DNA from: Oscillospiraceae bacterium
Lineage (GTDB): Bacteria; Bacillota; Clostridia; Oscillospirales; Ruminococcaceae
Assembly: GCA_021200565.1 (NCBI GenBank)
Contig: JAJQGJ010000006.1
Coordinates: 1 to 64,000 of the forward strand
Direction: 5' to 3'
Length of the DNA: 64,000 bases
Shown here in pieces: positions 32,153 through 41,175 of the stretch. Within the stretch, counting starts at the first letter, position 1. Each line of letters opens with the position of its first letter. Made by a program: the position numbers and the translations under genes. Below the pieces are notes generated by a model. The model did not search any database. It saw only the letters and a program-made list of their open reading frames with translations, and was not told where the DNA came from.

Positions 32153-34771
32153 ATGAAAAAGGAAATGTCCAAGCTCTATGAGCCGAAGGCTGTTGAAGAC
32201 AAAATCTATCAGTATTGGATCGACAGCGACTGCTTCAAGGCTCATATTAATCCTGAAAAGCAGCATTATACCATCGTTATCCCTCCGCCGAACATAACCG
32301 GTCAGCTCCACATGGGACACGCTCTTGACAACACCCTCCAGGATATTCTTGTAAGGTATAAGAGAATGTCCGGCTATGCCACACTCTGGGTTCCCGGCAC
32401 CGACCATGCTTCTATAGCTACAGAAGCAAAGATAGTTGAATCGATGCGCAAGGAAGGCTTGACAAAGGATGACCTCGGTAGAGATGGCTTCCTCAAGCGT
32501 GCATGGGCGTGGAAGGAAAAGTATGGCGGCAGAATCATAGAGCAGCTGAAGAAATTAGGCTCCTCCTGCGACTGGTCACGTGAAAGATTCACCCTTGATG
32601 AGGGCTGTTCAAAGGCTGTAAAAGAAGTTTTCGTCAAGTACTACGAAAAAGGGCTTATCTACAGAGGCGAGAGAATCATCAACTGGTGCCCTCACTGCAT
32701 GACCTCCATTTCCAATGCAGAGGTTGAGTATGAAGACCAGGCTGGACGCTTCTGGCACTTAAGATACCCGCTGACCGACGGCTCAGGCTGGCTTGAATTA
32801 GCCACAACAAGACCTGAAACCCTCCTCGGCGATACTGCAGTGGCAGTAAACCCGAAGGATGAAAGATATAAAGACTATGTCGGAAAGACTGTAACGCTTC
32901 CTCTTGTCGGAAGAGTTATTCCAGTTGTTGCAGATTCATATGTCGACATGGAATTCGGAACCGGCGTTGTCAAGATCACTCCTGCTCACGACCCGAACGA
33001 CTTCGAAGTCGGACAGCGTCACAATCTGCCGGTAATCAACGTCATGACCGACGATGCCAGGATAGTAGATGATTACCCGAAGTATGCCGGAATGGACAGA
33101 TTCGAGGCAAGAAAGGCAATAGTCGAAGACCTCGAAGCCGGAGGCTATCTCGTCTCCGTCGAGGAGCATGAGCACAACGTCGGCACCTGCTACCGCTGCG
33201 GAACAACAATCGAGCCGAGAGTATCGCTGCAGTGGTTTGTAAAGATGGCGGATCTTGCAAAGCCTGCAATCGAAGTTGTCAGAAACGGCGGCATCAAGTT
33301 CGTTCCAGAAAGATTCGAGAAGAACTACTTCAACTGGATGGAAGACATCCGTGACTGGTGCATCTCCCGCCAGCTCTGGTGGGGACACAGAATCCCTGCA
33401 TTCTACTGCGATGATTGCGGCGAGATGGTAGTAACGAAGGAAGATTCAGCAGTCTGCCCGCACTGTGGCAAGCCGATGCGTCAGGATCCCGACACGCTCG
33501 ACACATGGTTCAGTTCGGCTTTATGGCCGTTCTCCACTCTTGGCTGGCCCGACGAAACTGAAGACCTCAAGTATTTTTATCCCACTTCGACAATGGTTAC
33601 CGGCTATGACATCATAACCTTCTGGGTTTCAAGAATGATTGTTGCCGGAATGGAGCATATGCATGAAAAGCCGTTCGACACCGTCTTCATCCACGGTTTA
33701 GTCAGAGACTCCCAGGGCAGAAAGATGTCGAAGTCTTTAGGAAACGGTATCGATCCGCTCGAGATCATCGACCAGTATGGTGCCGATGCACTTAGATTTA
33801 TGCTCGCCTCCGGAAACTCTCCCGGAAACGACATGAGATATTCCGACGAAAAGGTCAAAGCCTCACGTAACTTTGCGAATAAGCTCTGGAACGCTACAAG
33901 ATATATCATGATGAACCTCCCTGAGGATATGGATATAACCGGCGAGCTTCCTGAAACCCTTACTCTTGAGGACAAGTGGGTGGTTTCAAAGCTCAACACC
34001 CTCGCAAAAGAAGTAGGCGAGAGTATCGACAAGTTCGAGCTCGGAGTTGCTGCTTCAAAGCTCTATGACTTCATCTGGGATGTATTCTGTGACTGGTATA
34101 TCGAGCTCACCAAGCCGAGAATCTTAGCTGGCGGTGAAACCGCAGAGTCAGCGCAGAAGGTCTTGGTCTGGGCAATGATCAGAATCCTGAAGCTTCTTCA
34201 CCCGTTCATGCCGTTTATCACAGAAGAAATCTGGCAGAACCTCAAGGGCGGAACTCCTCTGATGCTCGAGAGCTACCCCGTATATGAAGAGGCTCTCAGT
34301 TATCCTGAGGAAGAGTATGACTTCGAGAAAATTATCGGAGCTATCAAGGCTATAAGAAACCTGCGCAGCGGTATGAACGTCCCACCGTCGAAAAAAGCCG
34401 AGCTTTTCATCGAAACGTCACACGCTGAGATATTCGAAAAGGGTATAATGTTCTTTGAACGTTTAGCTTCCGCTTCATCCGTTGAGATAATGGAAAAGGT
34501 TGAAAAGGAAGGCTGTGTAACAGCTGTTACTGACCAGGCAAGACTCTTTATCCCACTTAGTGAGATAATCGACAGAGACAAGGAGCTTGCAAGGCTTAAC
34601 CGTGAGAAAGCGTCTGCCGAAAAGGACATCTCGATAATTTCCGGCAAGCTGAACAATGAAGGCTTCCTGAAGAAGGCTCCACAGCAGCTCGTCGAAACCG
34701 AGAAGGAAAAGCTTGAGCGTGCCAAAGAGAAGCTTGCAAAGATTGAGCAGTCAATAAGTGACCTGTCGTGA
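32153..34771 (+). CDS. valS: Valyl-tRNA synthetase
   Basis: An 872-residue class I aminoacyl-tRNA synthetase. P-P-P-N-I-T-G-Q-L-H-M-G-H (HIGH motif) near residue 44, the CP1 editing domain with T-T-R-P-E-T-L-L-G-D-T-A-V, the K-M-S-K-S loop near 525, an anticodon-binding domain, and a C-terminal coiled-coil arm (L-A-R-L-N-R-E-K and following) typical of bacterial ValRS. AAGGAAAGG sits before ATG 32153; the longer reading frame runs back into the T-box antiterminator and is rejected. Expression is set by the T-box leader. Confidence 0.97.
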   Translation: MKKEMSKLYEPKAVEDKIYQYWIDSDCFKAHINPEKQHYTIVIPPPNITGQLHMGHALDNTLQDILVRYKRMSGYATLWVPGTDHASIATEAKIVESMRKEGLTKDDLGRDGFLKRAWAWKEKYGGRIIEQLKKLGSSCDWSRERFTLDEGCSKAVKEVFVKYYEKGLIYRGERIINWCPHCMTSISNAEVEYEDQAGRFWHLRYPLTDGSGWLELATTRPETLLGDTAVAVNPKDERYKDYVGKTVTLPLVGRVIPVVADSYVDMEFGTGVVKITPAHDPNDFEVGQRHNLPVINVMTDDARIVDDYPKYAGMDRFEARKAIVEDLEAGGYLVSVEEHEHNVGTCYRCGTTIEPRVSLQWFVKMADLAKPAIEVVRNGGIKFVPERFEKNYFNWMEDIRDWCISRQLWWGHRIPAFYCDDCGEMVVTKEDSAVCPHCGKPMRQDPDTLDTWFSSALWPFSTLGWPDETEDLKYFYPTSTMVTGYDIITFWVSRMIVAGMEHMHEKPFDTVFIHGLVRDSQGRKMSKSLGNGIDPLEIIDQYGADALRFMLASGNSPGNDMRYSDEKVKASRNFANKLWNATRYIMMNLPEDMDITGELPETLTLEDKWVVSKLNTLAKEVGESIDKFELGVAASKLYDFIWDVFCDWYIELTKPRILAGGETAESAQKVLVWAMIRILKLLHPFMPFITEEIWQNLKGGTPLMLESYPVYEEALSYPEEEYDFEKIIGAIKAIRNLRSGMNVPPSKKAELFIETSHAEIFEKGIMFFERLASASSVEIMEKVEKEGCVTAVTDQARLFIPLSEIIDRDKELARLNREKASAEKDISIISGKLNNEGFLKKAPQQLVETEKEKLERAKEKLAKIEQSISDLS

Positions 34772-34800
34772 GACTATTGCACCGAAAAAGGAGAAAAGAA

Positions 34801-35775
34801 ATGAGAACAACCGCAAGTAAGCACCCTTTGCTATGTAGTGTTGTCACTGTAGTAGTGTTTATAGTAGCGCTCTGGCTGCCGGCAATCCTGCTTTCATATT
34901 TCGGACCGGGCTTCTTCCTTACTAACGGCGATTATGTCTATCAGGGAACTGTTGAGTGCTTCACTTCACTGATAGGAATCGGCTTCGCAGCTCTGATGGG
35001 CTACGGCTGGATCTGGAACGAGAACGGCAAAAGCCTTGGTAGCGGCTTCCTTTCTTCCGGGTACTTCATAGTAATCTCACTCTATTCGCTTGTGATATAC
35101 ATTGCAGAGATAGCAATGATGGATGAGGTGGAGTTCAATCCTGTGTGGCAGATGGTAGTATTCGTTCTGACGGTGCTTCTTATAGGTCTTGCTGAGGAAA
35201 CGTTCTTCCGTGGAGTGGTTGCAAACCTGTTCTTAGACAAGTACGGCAACGACCCAGCCGGCGTCTGGTGCGCTACAATCTCTTCCGGAATGGTTTTCGG
35301 ACTGATGCACCTTTCAAATCTCATGTCTTCCGACACAGTGGGAGTGCTGGTTCAGGTTGTTGCTGCGTGCGCCATGGGAATGACGCTGACAGCCATTTAC
35401 TACCGTTGCCGGAATATCTGGGTTCTGATTCTTGTTCATGCGTTTGTCGACTTCTGCGGAGCGTTCTATTCCGGATTCATAGCCGGCGGTTCGCTCTCAT
35501 CGACGATAAGCAGCTACGAGCCATACCAGGTTATATCCGCACTGCCATATATCATAGTGACAATAATCCTGCTAAGACCGTCTAAGATGCGTGAGATAAT
35601 CGCACTTCACCGCCTTAGCGGGGTAGAGGACACCTCTGTCGGCGTCATAATGCCACCAGCTGAGCTGAAGTCCTCTGTGAAGTCAAAGAAAAGTTGCGCC
35701 ATTGCAGTAGTATTTGCTGCTGTCATACTCTTACTACTTTTCGGAGCAAGCGTTTATGCCTACGGATTATACTGA
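34801..35775 (+). CDS. CPBP-family intramembrane glutamic endopeptidase (CAAX/Abi-type)
   Basis: A 324-residue membrane protease with about eight hydrophobic segments. The CPBP motifs are present: A-E-E-T-F-F-R (Glu132-Glu133...Arg137), F-G-L-M-H (His170) and L-V-H-A-F-V-D (second His/Asp) in the approximately 100-residue Abi core. Relatives process prenylated or hydrophobic peptides, or bacteriocin-immunity substrates; no peptide precursor is evident nearby. AAGGAG at 34786-34791 selects ATG 34801, 29 bases after valS, so it probably shares the T-box-controlled transcript. The C-terminal approximately 70 residues hold a polar stretch and a final helix. Confidence 0.85.
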   Translation: MRTTASKHPLLCSVVTVVVFIVALWLPAILLSYFGPGFFLTNGDYVYQGTVECFTSLIGIGFAALMGYGWIWNENGKSLGSGFLSSGYFIVISLYSLVIYIAEIAMMDEVEFNPVWQMVVFVLTVLLIGLAEETFFRGVVANLFLDKYGNDPAGVWCATISSGMVFGLMHLSNLMSSDTVGVLVQVVAACAMGMTLTAIYYRCRNIWVLILVHAFVDFCGAFYSGFIAGGSLSSTISSYEPYQVISALPYIIVTIILLRPSKMREIIALHRLSGVEDTSVGVIMPPAELKSSVKSKKSCAIAVVFAAVILLLLFGASVYAYGLY

Positions 35776-35798
35776 CTACACAACTTCAATATAGCTGG

Positions 35799-35830
35799 AA
35801 AAGTCCCATCCTGACGGGTGGGACTTTTTA
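35799..35830. terminator. Bidirectional terminator between the CPBP and sigF genes
   Basis: AAAAGTCCCA (35799-35808) pairs with TGGGACTTTT (35819-35828). It is symmetric, with A and T flanks, between convergent genes. Confidence 0.88.
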
Positions 35831-35832
35831 TA

Positions 35833-36525
35833 TCAGAAGAGCTTTTCTCTTAAATAGAGAATAAGCTTCTTTTCTCTTCTTGAAACCTGCACTTGAGTCA
35901 TACCGAGCCTTTCGGCAGTTGCCTGCTGAGTGAGGTCAAGCGTGAACCTGCAATAAATCAGAGCTTTGTCCTTGTCGCAAAGCTCGCTCAAAGCCTGCTT
36001 CAATGCAAGCGAATCGGTTATTTTAGCTTCCGGAGATTCAACCGGCAAATCAAGCTGAGGCTCGCCATCCTCAACAGGAGTCAGGCTCACAGTCGGCTGA
36101 CTGACACATATAGCCTCAACTATATCTTCCTCGGAAAATCCGGTTATCCGGGAAAGCTCGCCTATCGTCGGCTCTCTGCCGTTACTGAGTTCGAATTTAG
36201 CGGACGCCCTCGAGACGGCAAGCGAGCACTCTTTTACCGACCTCGAAATCTTCAAGCTTCCGCCATCTCTGAACAGCCGCTTGATCTCTCCTAAGATAAC
36301 CGGCACAGCATAGGTTGAGAATCTGACGCCTCTCGACTTATCGAAAGACTTGACAGCTTTAACCAGCCCGACGCAGCCTGCGCTGTAGAGCTCCTCATAT
36401 TCGATTCCTTTTCCTTTGAATCTTCCTGCACAGAGTCTGACGAGCCCTAAGTTTCCCTCAACGGTTATCTCTTCCTCAGCTGTGTCCGGAAATGCCTCAT
36501 TTTTAGTGAAGGTCTGAATACTCAT
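35833..36525 (-). CDS. sigF: Sporulation sigma factor SigF
   Basis: A 230-residue sigma-70-family factor that drives the first forespore-specific transcription. Region 2 (L-V-R-L-C-A-G-R-F through Y-E-E-L-Y-S-A-G-C-V-G-L, then R-G-V-R-F-S-T-Y-A-V-P), region 3 and region 4 (L-T-Q-Q-A-T-A-E-R-L-G-M-T-Q-V-Q-V-S-R) are all present. Its position directly after spoIIAA and spoIIAB separates it from SigG. ATG 36525 with AGGA just upstream is preferred over an in-frame TTG at 36549 that lies inside spoIIAB. Held inactive by SpoIIAB until septation. Confidence 0.93.
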   Translation of the reverse strand: MSIQTFTKNEAFPDTAEEEITVEGNLGLVRLCAGRFKGKGIEYEELYSAGCVGLVKAVKSFDKSRGVRFSTYAVPVILGEIKRLFRDGGSLKISRSVKECSLAVSRASAKFELSNGREPTIGELSRITGFSEEDIVEAICVSQPTVSLTPVEDGEPQLDLPVESPEAKITDSLALKQALSELCDKDKALIYCRFTLDLTQQATAERLGMTQVQVSRREKKLILYLREKLF

Positions 36526-36532
36526 AATAATC

Positions 36533-36979
36533 CTAAAGCTTGATTCCAAGCTTCTTCCGAAGTGTTACGATTGTGCCGGAGCCTGGTTTGCTTGTAACCT
36601 TGACATCATCGCAGAAGCTTTCCATCACAGAGAATCCAAGACCAGAGCGTTCTTCTTCCGGATGAGTGGTGTAAAGCGGCTCCATAGCTTTTTCTACATT
36701 TTCAATCCCACACCCGCGGTCTTTGATTTTTATGTACACCATCCTGTCCGAACAGACCTTCACACATAGCTCAATATCTCCGAAGCTATCCCTGTAAGCA
36801 TGGACTATGCAGTTTGTGACAGCTTCGCTGACGGCAGTCTTGATGTCGATAAGCTCGTCCATTCTGGGATCCAGAAGCCCTATGAAACTGCCGACAGCAG
36901 TCCTTGCGAAGCTTTCATTCACAGACAGAGCAGGGAATATAAGCTTCATCTCGTTAGTTGCTTTAGCTTTACTTGCCAT
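36533..36979 (-). CDS. spoIIAB: Anti-sigma F factor and serine kinase SpoIIAB
   Basis: A 148-residue GHKL-fold protein that binds SigF and phosphorylates SpoIIAA. N-box D-I-K-T-A-V-S-E-A-V-T-N near residues 46-57, G1 box D-R-G-C-G-I-E near 87, and G2 R-S-G-L-G-F near 111. GGGAGG eight bases upstream supports ATG 36979, giving an 11-base overlap with the spoIIAA end; an in-frame TTG at 37000 is less likely. It ends seven bases before the sigF start codon. Confidence 0.94.
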   Translation of the reverse strand: MASKAKATNEMKLIFPALSVNESFARTAVGSFIGLLDPRMDELIDIKTAVSEAVTNCIVHAYRDSFGDIELCVKVCSDRMVYIKIKDRGCGIENVEKAMEPLYTTHPEEERSGLGFSVMESFCDDVKVTSKPGSGTIVTLRKKLGIKL

Positions 36980-37307
36980 TTTCAGTCCCTCCCTTTTCAA
37001 AGCTTGTTCCAGTCAGCTTGTCCATTCCGGCAATAGCCATAACTTTCTCAATATATGGAGGCATATTGACAAGCTCCACTCTTCCTCCGATTTCCTTCAT
37101 ACCGAGGCTTCTTCCCATAACGAGCCCGACTCCCGAGCTGTCCATAAATGTAACTCCCGAAAAATCGAGCCTGAGGAGCTTTGGCTTCGAGCCGTTGATA
37201 GCGGTGTCGATGTCTGTTCTAAGCCACTTAGCGCTGTGGTGATCAATCTCACCAGTTATCTTGGCTGTCAGAGTGTATCCGCTATCTGATTCCATATAAA
37301 CCGGCAT
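36969..37307 (-). CDS. spoIIAA: Anti-anti-sigma factor SpoIIAA
   Basis: A 112-residue STAS-domain protein. Dephosphorylated SpoIIAA displaces SigF from SpoIIAB; the phosphorylatable Ser lies in F-M-D-S-S-G-V-G (Asp56-Ser57-Ser58). AAGGAGA precedes ATG 37307. It heads the spoIIA operon and is divergent from hrcA. No convincing SigH promoter or Spo0A box was found by eye in the intervening approximately 200 bases. Confidence 0.93.
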   Translation of the reverse strand: MPVYMESDSGYTLTAKITGEIDHHSAKWLRTDIDTAINGSKPKLLRLDFSGVTFMDSSGVGLVMGRSLGMKEIGGRVELVNMPPYIEKVMAIAGMDKLTGTSFEKGGTENGK

Positions 37308-37406
37308 AAGAAATCTCCTTCTTTGTTCTTTTTGCATAATTTTAAGCCAGCAAAAGTGCGAAAACTGTCATTCTCGGAAGATTTGAAAAATTTTTTTAAA
37401 AACCTC

Positions 37407-37465
37407 TTGACTTTCGCTGAAAAAGGGGTATACTATAATTAGCACTCGGAAAGAAAGAGTGCTAA
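37407..37465 (+). promoter_or_regulatory. hrcA operon promoter with perfect CIRCE operator
   Basis: TTGACT (37407-37412), 16-base spacer, TATACT (37429-37434). Immediately downstream is the CIRCE inverted repeat TTAGCACTC-N9-GAGTGCTAA (37439-37465), a full consensus match, where HrcA binds to repress the chaperone operon. Confidence 0.97.
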
Positions 37466-37515
37466 CACTTAAAAATTCAAATTGCCAATAGTCTAATTCA
37501 AAGGTGAGGAATATT

Positions 37516-38601
37516 GTGGACGACCGAAAAATGAGAATACTTGCCGCAGTAGTTGACGAATATATAGTCACAGGCGAGCCAGTAGGGTCAAAATCAATAA
37601 TGCGTTATGTCAATGCTTCATCTGCCACTATCCGCAATGAAATGGCTGAGCTTGAGAAGCAGGGCTACCTTGAACAGCCTCATACTTCCTCAGGAAGAGT
37701 TCCGACCTACAGCGGTTATCGTCTCTATGTTGACCGTCTGATGGAAACCAATCCGATTTCAGCGGAGGAGCAGGAGAGGCTTGAAAGCATGCTCCCAAAG
37801 GATGATTATTCCGAAGAGAATCTCGTCAAGTCGGCATCAAATGCCCTGGCAGAGCTCACAAGCTGTGCGACGTTTGTAACAACTGAGAACCCGAAATTTT
37901 CAGTAATCTCAAAGGTTGAAGTAATCCCGACAGGAAAGCGTATGTATGTCCTTCTGATGATTTCTTCAACGGGAAGAATCCAGAACCGCACATGCAGGCT
38001 TCAGCTCGACCTTACCGATGATCAGCTCAGTTACTTCACCGATTTTGTCAAGGATAACCTTGAGGGCGTTCCGGTAAACGTTTTCAGCGATGAAATGCTT
38101 GAGAAGCTTGAAACTGCAATGGGAACCTACCTTCTGACACTGTCACCGCTCATGCAAGCGATATTTGACATGTCAAAGGATATGGCTCAGCGTGATATAA
38201 GCATCTCGGGAGCCAAAAATCTCATCCGCAGAACCGATGTTGACCGAAACGAGCTTATGACATTCATCGACACGAGCGAGGAATTAAGAGAGCTCATCGA
38301 CGACAGCTTCAGCGGAATCCACGTTCTGTTCTCAGATGAGAGCGACAGCTTCGTAATCGGAAATTCAAGCCTTGTGAGCGGAGATTTCACGAAGAATGGC
38401 GAGATAGCCGGTCATCTCGGCATAATAGGTCCGATGAGAATTGACTATAAGAAAGTAATCCCTTACGTTGAATTCTTCACAAATAAGATTTCAGAGATTC
38501 TTTCAACTGCAGAGGGTGCGCAGAATGAACTGCGGGTAATTCCCAATGAAGATGTTGTTGAAGAACATAAAGATACAGAAGAAAATGAGGTGGATACATG
38601 A
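37516..38601 (+). CDS. hrcA: Heat-inducible transcription repressor HrcA
   Basis: A 361-residue repressor of the CIRCE regulon. Winged-helix N-terminus (R-K-M-R-I-L-A-A-V-V-D-E-Y-I-V-T-G-E-P-V-G-S and S-S-A-T-I-R-N-E-M-A-E-L-E), then the GAF-like and inserted domains with the T-S-S-G-R-V-P-T motif. GTG 37516 has AGGTGAGG six bases upstream; an in-frame GTG at 37504 overlaps that site. Autoregulated through the CIRCE just upstream and coupled to grpE by a four-base overlap. Confidence 0.96.
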   Translation: MDDRKMRILAAVVDEYIVTGEPVGSKSIMRYVNASSATIRNEMAELEKQGYLEQPHTSSGRVPTYSGYRLYVDRLMETNPISAEEQERLESMLPKDDYSEENLVKSASNALAELTSCATFVTTENPKFSVISKVEVIPTGKRMYVLLMISSTGRIQNRTCRLQLDLTDDQLSYFTDFVKDNLEGVPVNVFSDEMLEKLETAMGTYLLTLSPLMQAIFDMSKDMAQRDISISGAKNLIRRTDVDRNELMTFIDTSEELRELIDDSFSGIHVLFSDESDSFVIGNSSLVSGDFTKNGEIAGHLGIIGPMRIDYKKVIPYVEFFTNKISEILSTAEGAQNELRVIPNEDVVEEHKDTEENEVDT

Positions 38602-39206
38602 ACAGTGAAGATATAAAAGAGGAAAAGGCAGAAGGAACCCCCGAAGAAGAAACCTCCACTGAAGAAGCTCCCGCTGAGGAGGCGGCTGAAGTGGCTGAGG
38701 AATCTGATGTCACAGAGGAGGCTCCCGAGGCTGCAGAAGAAGACGACGAGCTCACGCTTCTGAAAAAGGAGAATGACGATATAATAAAGGAGCTCGCAGA
38801 CCTCAAGGATAGATACCAGAGACTCGCTGCCGAGTACGACAATTTCAGAAAGCGCACTCAGAAAGAGAAAGCGGATATTTATCCCGATGCAATGGTAGCC
38901 GCAATCAAAGAATTCCTGCCGATGGCGGACAACTTTGAAAGAGCAGCTTCAGCCGAGACAACCGATGAGAAGTACAAGTCGGGTGTCATGATGATCCAGA
39001 ATCAGCTTGCTGACGCTTTTAAAAAGCTCGGAGTTGAGATAATCGACCCGAAGGGTGAAGAGTTCGATCCGAAATTTGAAGATGCAGTAACCCAGATAGT
39101 CGACGAAAACCTTGGTGACAATGTAGTTGCCGAAGTTTACCAGAAGGGCTACCGGCGTGGCGACAAGGTTATAAGACCGGCAATGGTCGCAGTCGCAAAC
39201 TGTTAG
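38598..39206 (+). CDS. grpE: Nucleotide-exchange factor GrpE
   Basis: A 202-residue cochaperone that releases ADP from DnaK. A long Glu/Ala-rich acidic N-terminus (about residues 1-55) precedes the coiled-coil (L-K-K-E-N-D-D-I-I-K-E-L-A-D-L-K-D-R-Y) and the C-terminal beta-domain with Y-Q-K-G-Y and V-I-R-P-A-M-V. ATG overlaps the hrcA stop (ATGA). The acidic extension is longer than average but common in Clostridia. Confidence 0.96.
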   Translation: MNSEDIKEEKAEGTPEEETSTEEAPAEEAAEVAEESDVTEEAPEAAEEDDELTLLKKENDDIIKELADLKDRYQRLAAEYDNFRKRTQKEKADIYPDAMVAAIKEFLPMADNFERAASAETTDEKYKSGVMMIQNQLADAFKKLGVEIIDPKGEEFDPKFEDAVTQIVDENLGDNVVAEVYQKGYRRGDKVIRPAMVAVANC

Positions 39207-39265
39207 TCCGGATAAAGTAAAAAGCAAAATCCAAATTTATCATACTTATTAAGGAGAGATTTAAA

Positions 39266-41095
39266 ATGTCAAAAATCATAGGTATAGACCTTGGTACAAC
39301 CAATTCATGCGTAGCTGTTGTTGAAGGCGGCGAAGCAGTAGTAATCCCCAACAGTGAAGGCGCAAGAACAACTCCTTCCGTTGTCGGAGTATCAAAGAAT
39401 GGCGACAGACTTGTAGGTCAGGTCGCAAAGAGACAGGCAGTTGTCAACTATGACAACACAGTTATTTCAATCAAGCGTCACATGGGCTCCGATTATAAAG
39501 CTCAGATGGGCGGCAAGAGCTACACTCCTCAGGAGATTTCTGCAATGATTCTCCAGAAGCTGAAGCAGGATGCTGAAGCTTACCTCGGCGAAAAGGTTAC
39601 CGATGCTGTTATCACTGTTCCTGCATACTTCACCGACTCTCAGCGTCAGGCAACTAAGGATGCAGGACAGATTGCAGGACTCAATGTAAGAAGAATTATC
39701 AATGAGCCTACAGCTGCTGCACTTTCCTACGGAATCGATAAGGAAGACAGCCAGAAGGTCATGGTTTATGACCTCGGCGGCGGCACGTTCGATGTTTCCA
39801 TCATCGAGATGGGTGAGGGAGTAACCGAAGTTCTTGCTACAGCAGGTAACAACCACCTCGGCGGCGACGACTTCGACCAGAGAATCATCGATCTTCTTGT
39901 AAGCGAGTTCAAGAAGTCTGACGGTATCGACCTTTCTAGCGACAAGATGGCAATGCAGAGACTCAAGGAAGCCGCTGAAAAGGCTAAGATAGAGCTTTCT
40001 AATGTTGCTTCTTCCAACATCAACCTTCCGTTCATCACAGCCGATGCAACAGGACCTAAGCACCTCGACTACACTCTCACAAGAGCCAAGTTCAACGAAA
40101 TCACCGCTGACCTCGTTGAGGCTACTGTAGGACCGGTTAAGCAGGCACTTTCCGACAGCGGACTTTCGACTAATGAAATCCACAAGGTTCTCATGGTCGG
40201 CGGTTCTTCAAGAATCCCTGCAGTTGTTGATACAGTAAGAAAGATCACCGGCAAGGAGCCTTTCAAGGGAATCAACCCGGATGAGTGCGTAGCTTTGGGT
40301 GCAGCTCTTCAGGGCGGTATCCTTAATGAGGACATCAAGGAAGGTCTTCTCCTTCTCGATGTAACTCCGCTTTCATTAGGTCTTGAGACAATGGGTGGTA
40401 TCTGCACCAGAATCATTGAGAGAAATACCACTATCCCTGTTTCCAAGTCCCAGGTATTCTCTACTGCTGCTGATAATCAGTCTGCAGTTGATATAAACAT
40501 CCTCCAGGGCGAAAGAGAATTCGCCAAGGACAACAAGCAGCTCGGCATGTTCCGCCTTGACGGCATCGCTCCTGCTCCGAGAGGAATCCCTCAGATCGAG
40601 GTAACCTTCGACATCGATGCCAACGGTATCGTAAACGTATCCGCAAAGGACTTAGGTACCGGCAAGCAGCAGAAGATCACCATCACTTCTTCTACCAATA
40701 TGTCCAAGGATGATATTGACAAGGCTGTCAAGGAAGCTGAGCAGTTCGCAGCTGAGGACAAGAAGAAGCGTGAGGACGTCGACGCAAGAAACCAGGCTGA
40801 CCAGATGGTATTCCAGTGCAAGAAGTCTCTTGAGGAATTCGGCGACAAGGTTGACGCTTCGGATAAATCCGACTGCGAAGCTAAGATTTCCGCACTTGAG
40901 GATGCTCTCAAGGGCACCGACATTGAGCTTATCAAGGCTAAGGAGAAGGAGCTCGAAAGCTCTATCCAGGCTATAGCCACCAAGGTTTATCAGCAGGCTG
41001 CAGCACAGGCTCAGCAGCAGAACCCCGGTGACAACAACGGCTCAAATGGCTCTGATGACGGTGTAGTCGATGCCGACTTCACTGATGCCGACTGA
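39266..41095 (+). CDS. dnaK: Hsp70 chaperone DnaK
   Basis: A 609-residue ATP-dependent chaperone. [11 protein letters not shown] at the N-terminus, [12 protein letters not shown] near 166, M-V-G-G-S-S-R-I-P near 313, the interdomain linker with [11 protein letters not shown], substrate-binding domain and lid, and a Gln/Asn/Asp-rich C-terminal tail. AAGGAGAG precedes the ATG. Third gene of the CIRCE-controlled operon. Confidence 0.98.
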   Translation: MSKIIGIDLGTTNSCVAVVEGGEAVVIPNSEGARTTPSVVGVSKNGDRLVGQVAKRQAVVNYDNTVISIKRHMGSDYKAQMGGKSYTPQEISAMILQKLKQDAEAYLGEKVTDAVITVPAYFTDSQRQATKDAGQIAGLNVRRIINEPTAAALSYGIDKEDSQKVMVYDLGGGTFDVSIIEMGEGVTEVLATAGNNHLGGDDFDQRIIDLLVSEFKKSDGIDLSSDKMAMQRLKEAAEKAKIELSNVASSNINLPFITADATGPKHLDYTLTRAKFNEITADLVEATVGPVKQALSDSGLSTNEIHKVLMVGGSSRIPAVVDTVRKITGKEPFKGINPDECVALGAALQGGILNEDIKEGLLLLDVTPLSLGLETMGGICTRIIERNTTIPVSKSQVFSTAADNQSAVDINILQGEREFAKDNKQLGMFRLDGIAPAPRGIPQIEVTFDIDANGIVNVSAKDLGTGKQQKITITSSTNMSKDDIDKAVKEAEQFAAEDKKKREDVDARNQADQMVFQCKKSLEEFGDKVDASDKSDCEAKISALEDALKGTDIELIKAKEKELESSIQAIATKVYQQAAAQAQQQNPGDNNGSNGSDDGVVDADFTDAD

Positions 41096-41116
41096 TAACT
41101 GATTAGACATAAAAAA

Positions 41117-41151
41117 GCCAATCCGTCGGGTTTAAAGCACGGCGGATTGGC
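41117..41151 (+). promoter_or_regulatory. dnaK-dnaJ intergenic hairpin
   Basis: GCCAATCCG (41117-41125) pairs with CGGATTGGC (41143-41151), extendable to 11 pairs. No T run follows, so it is unlikely to terminate; an mRNA-processing or stabilising element separating dnaK from dnaJ expression is more plausible. Confidence 0.6.
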
Positions 41152-41175
41152 AAGCTTTCAATATGGGAGTAAATT

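Noticed and set aside
37310-37500. SigH promoter or Spo0A box for the spoIIA operon
   Set aside because: Expected from Bacillus, but no sequence with proper spacing could be found by eye; the strong signals there belong to hrcA on the other strand.
39467-40183. Antisense open frame of 238 codons within dnaK
   Set aside because: Shadow of a strongly codon-biased gene; no start signals and no recognisable protein features.
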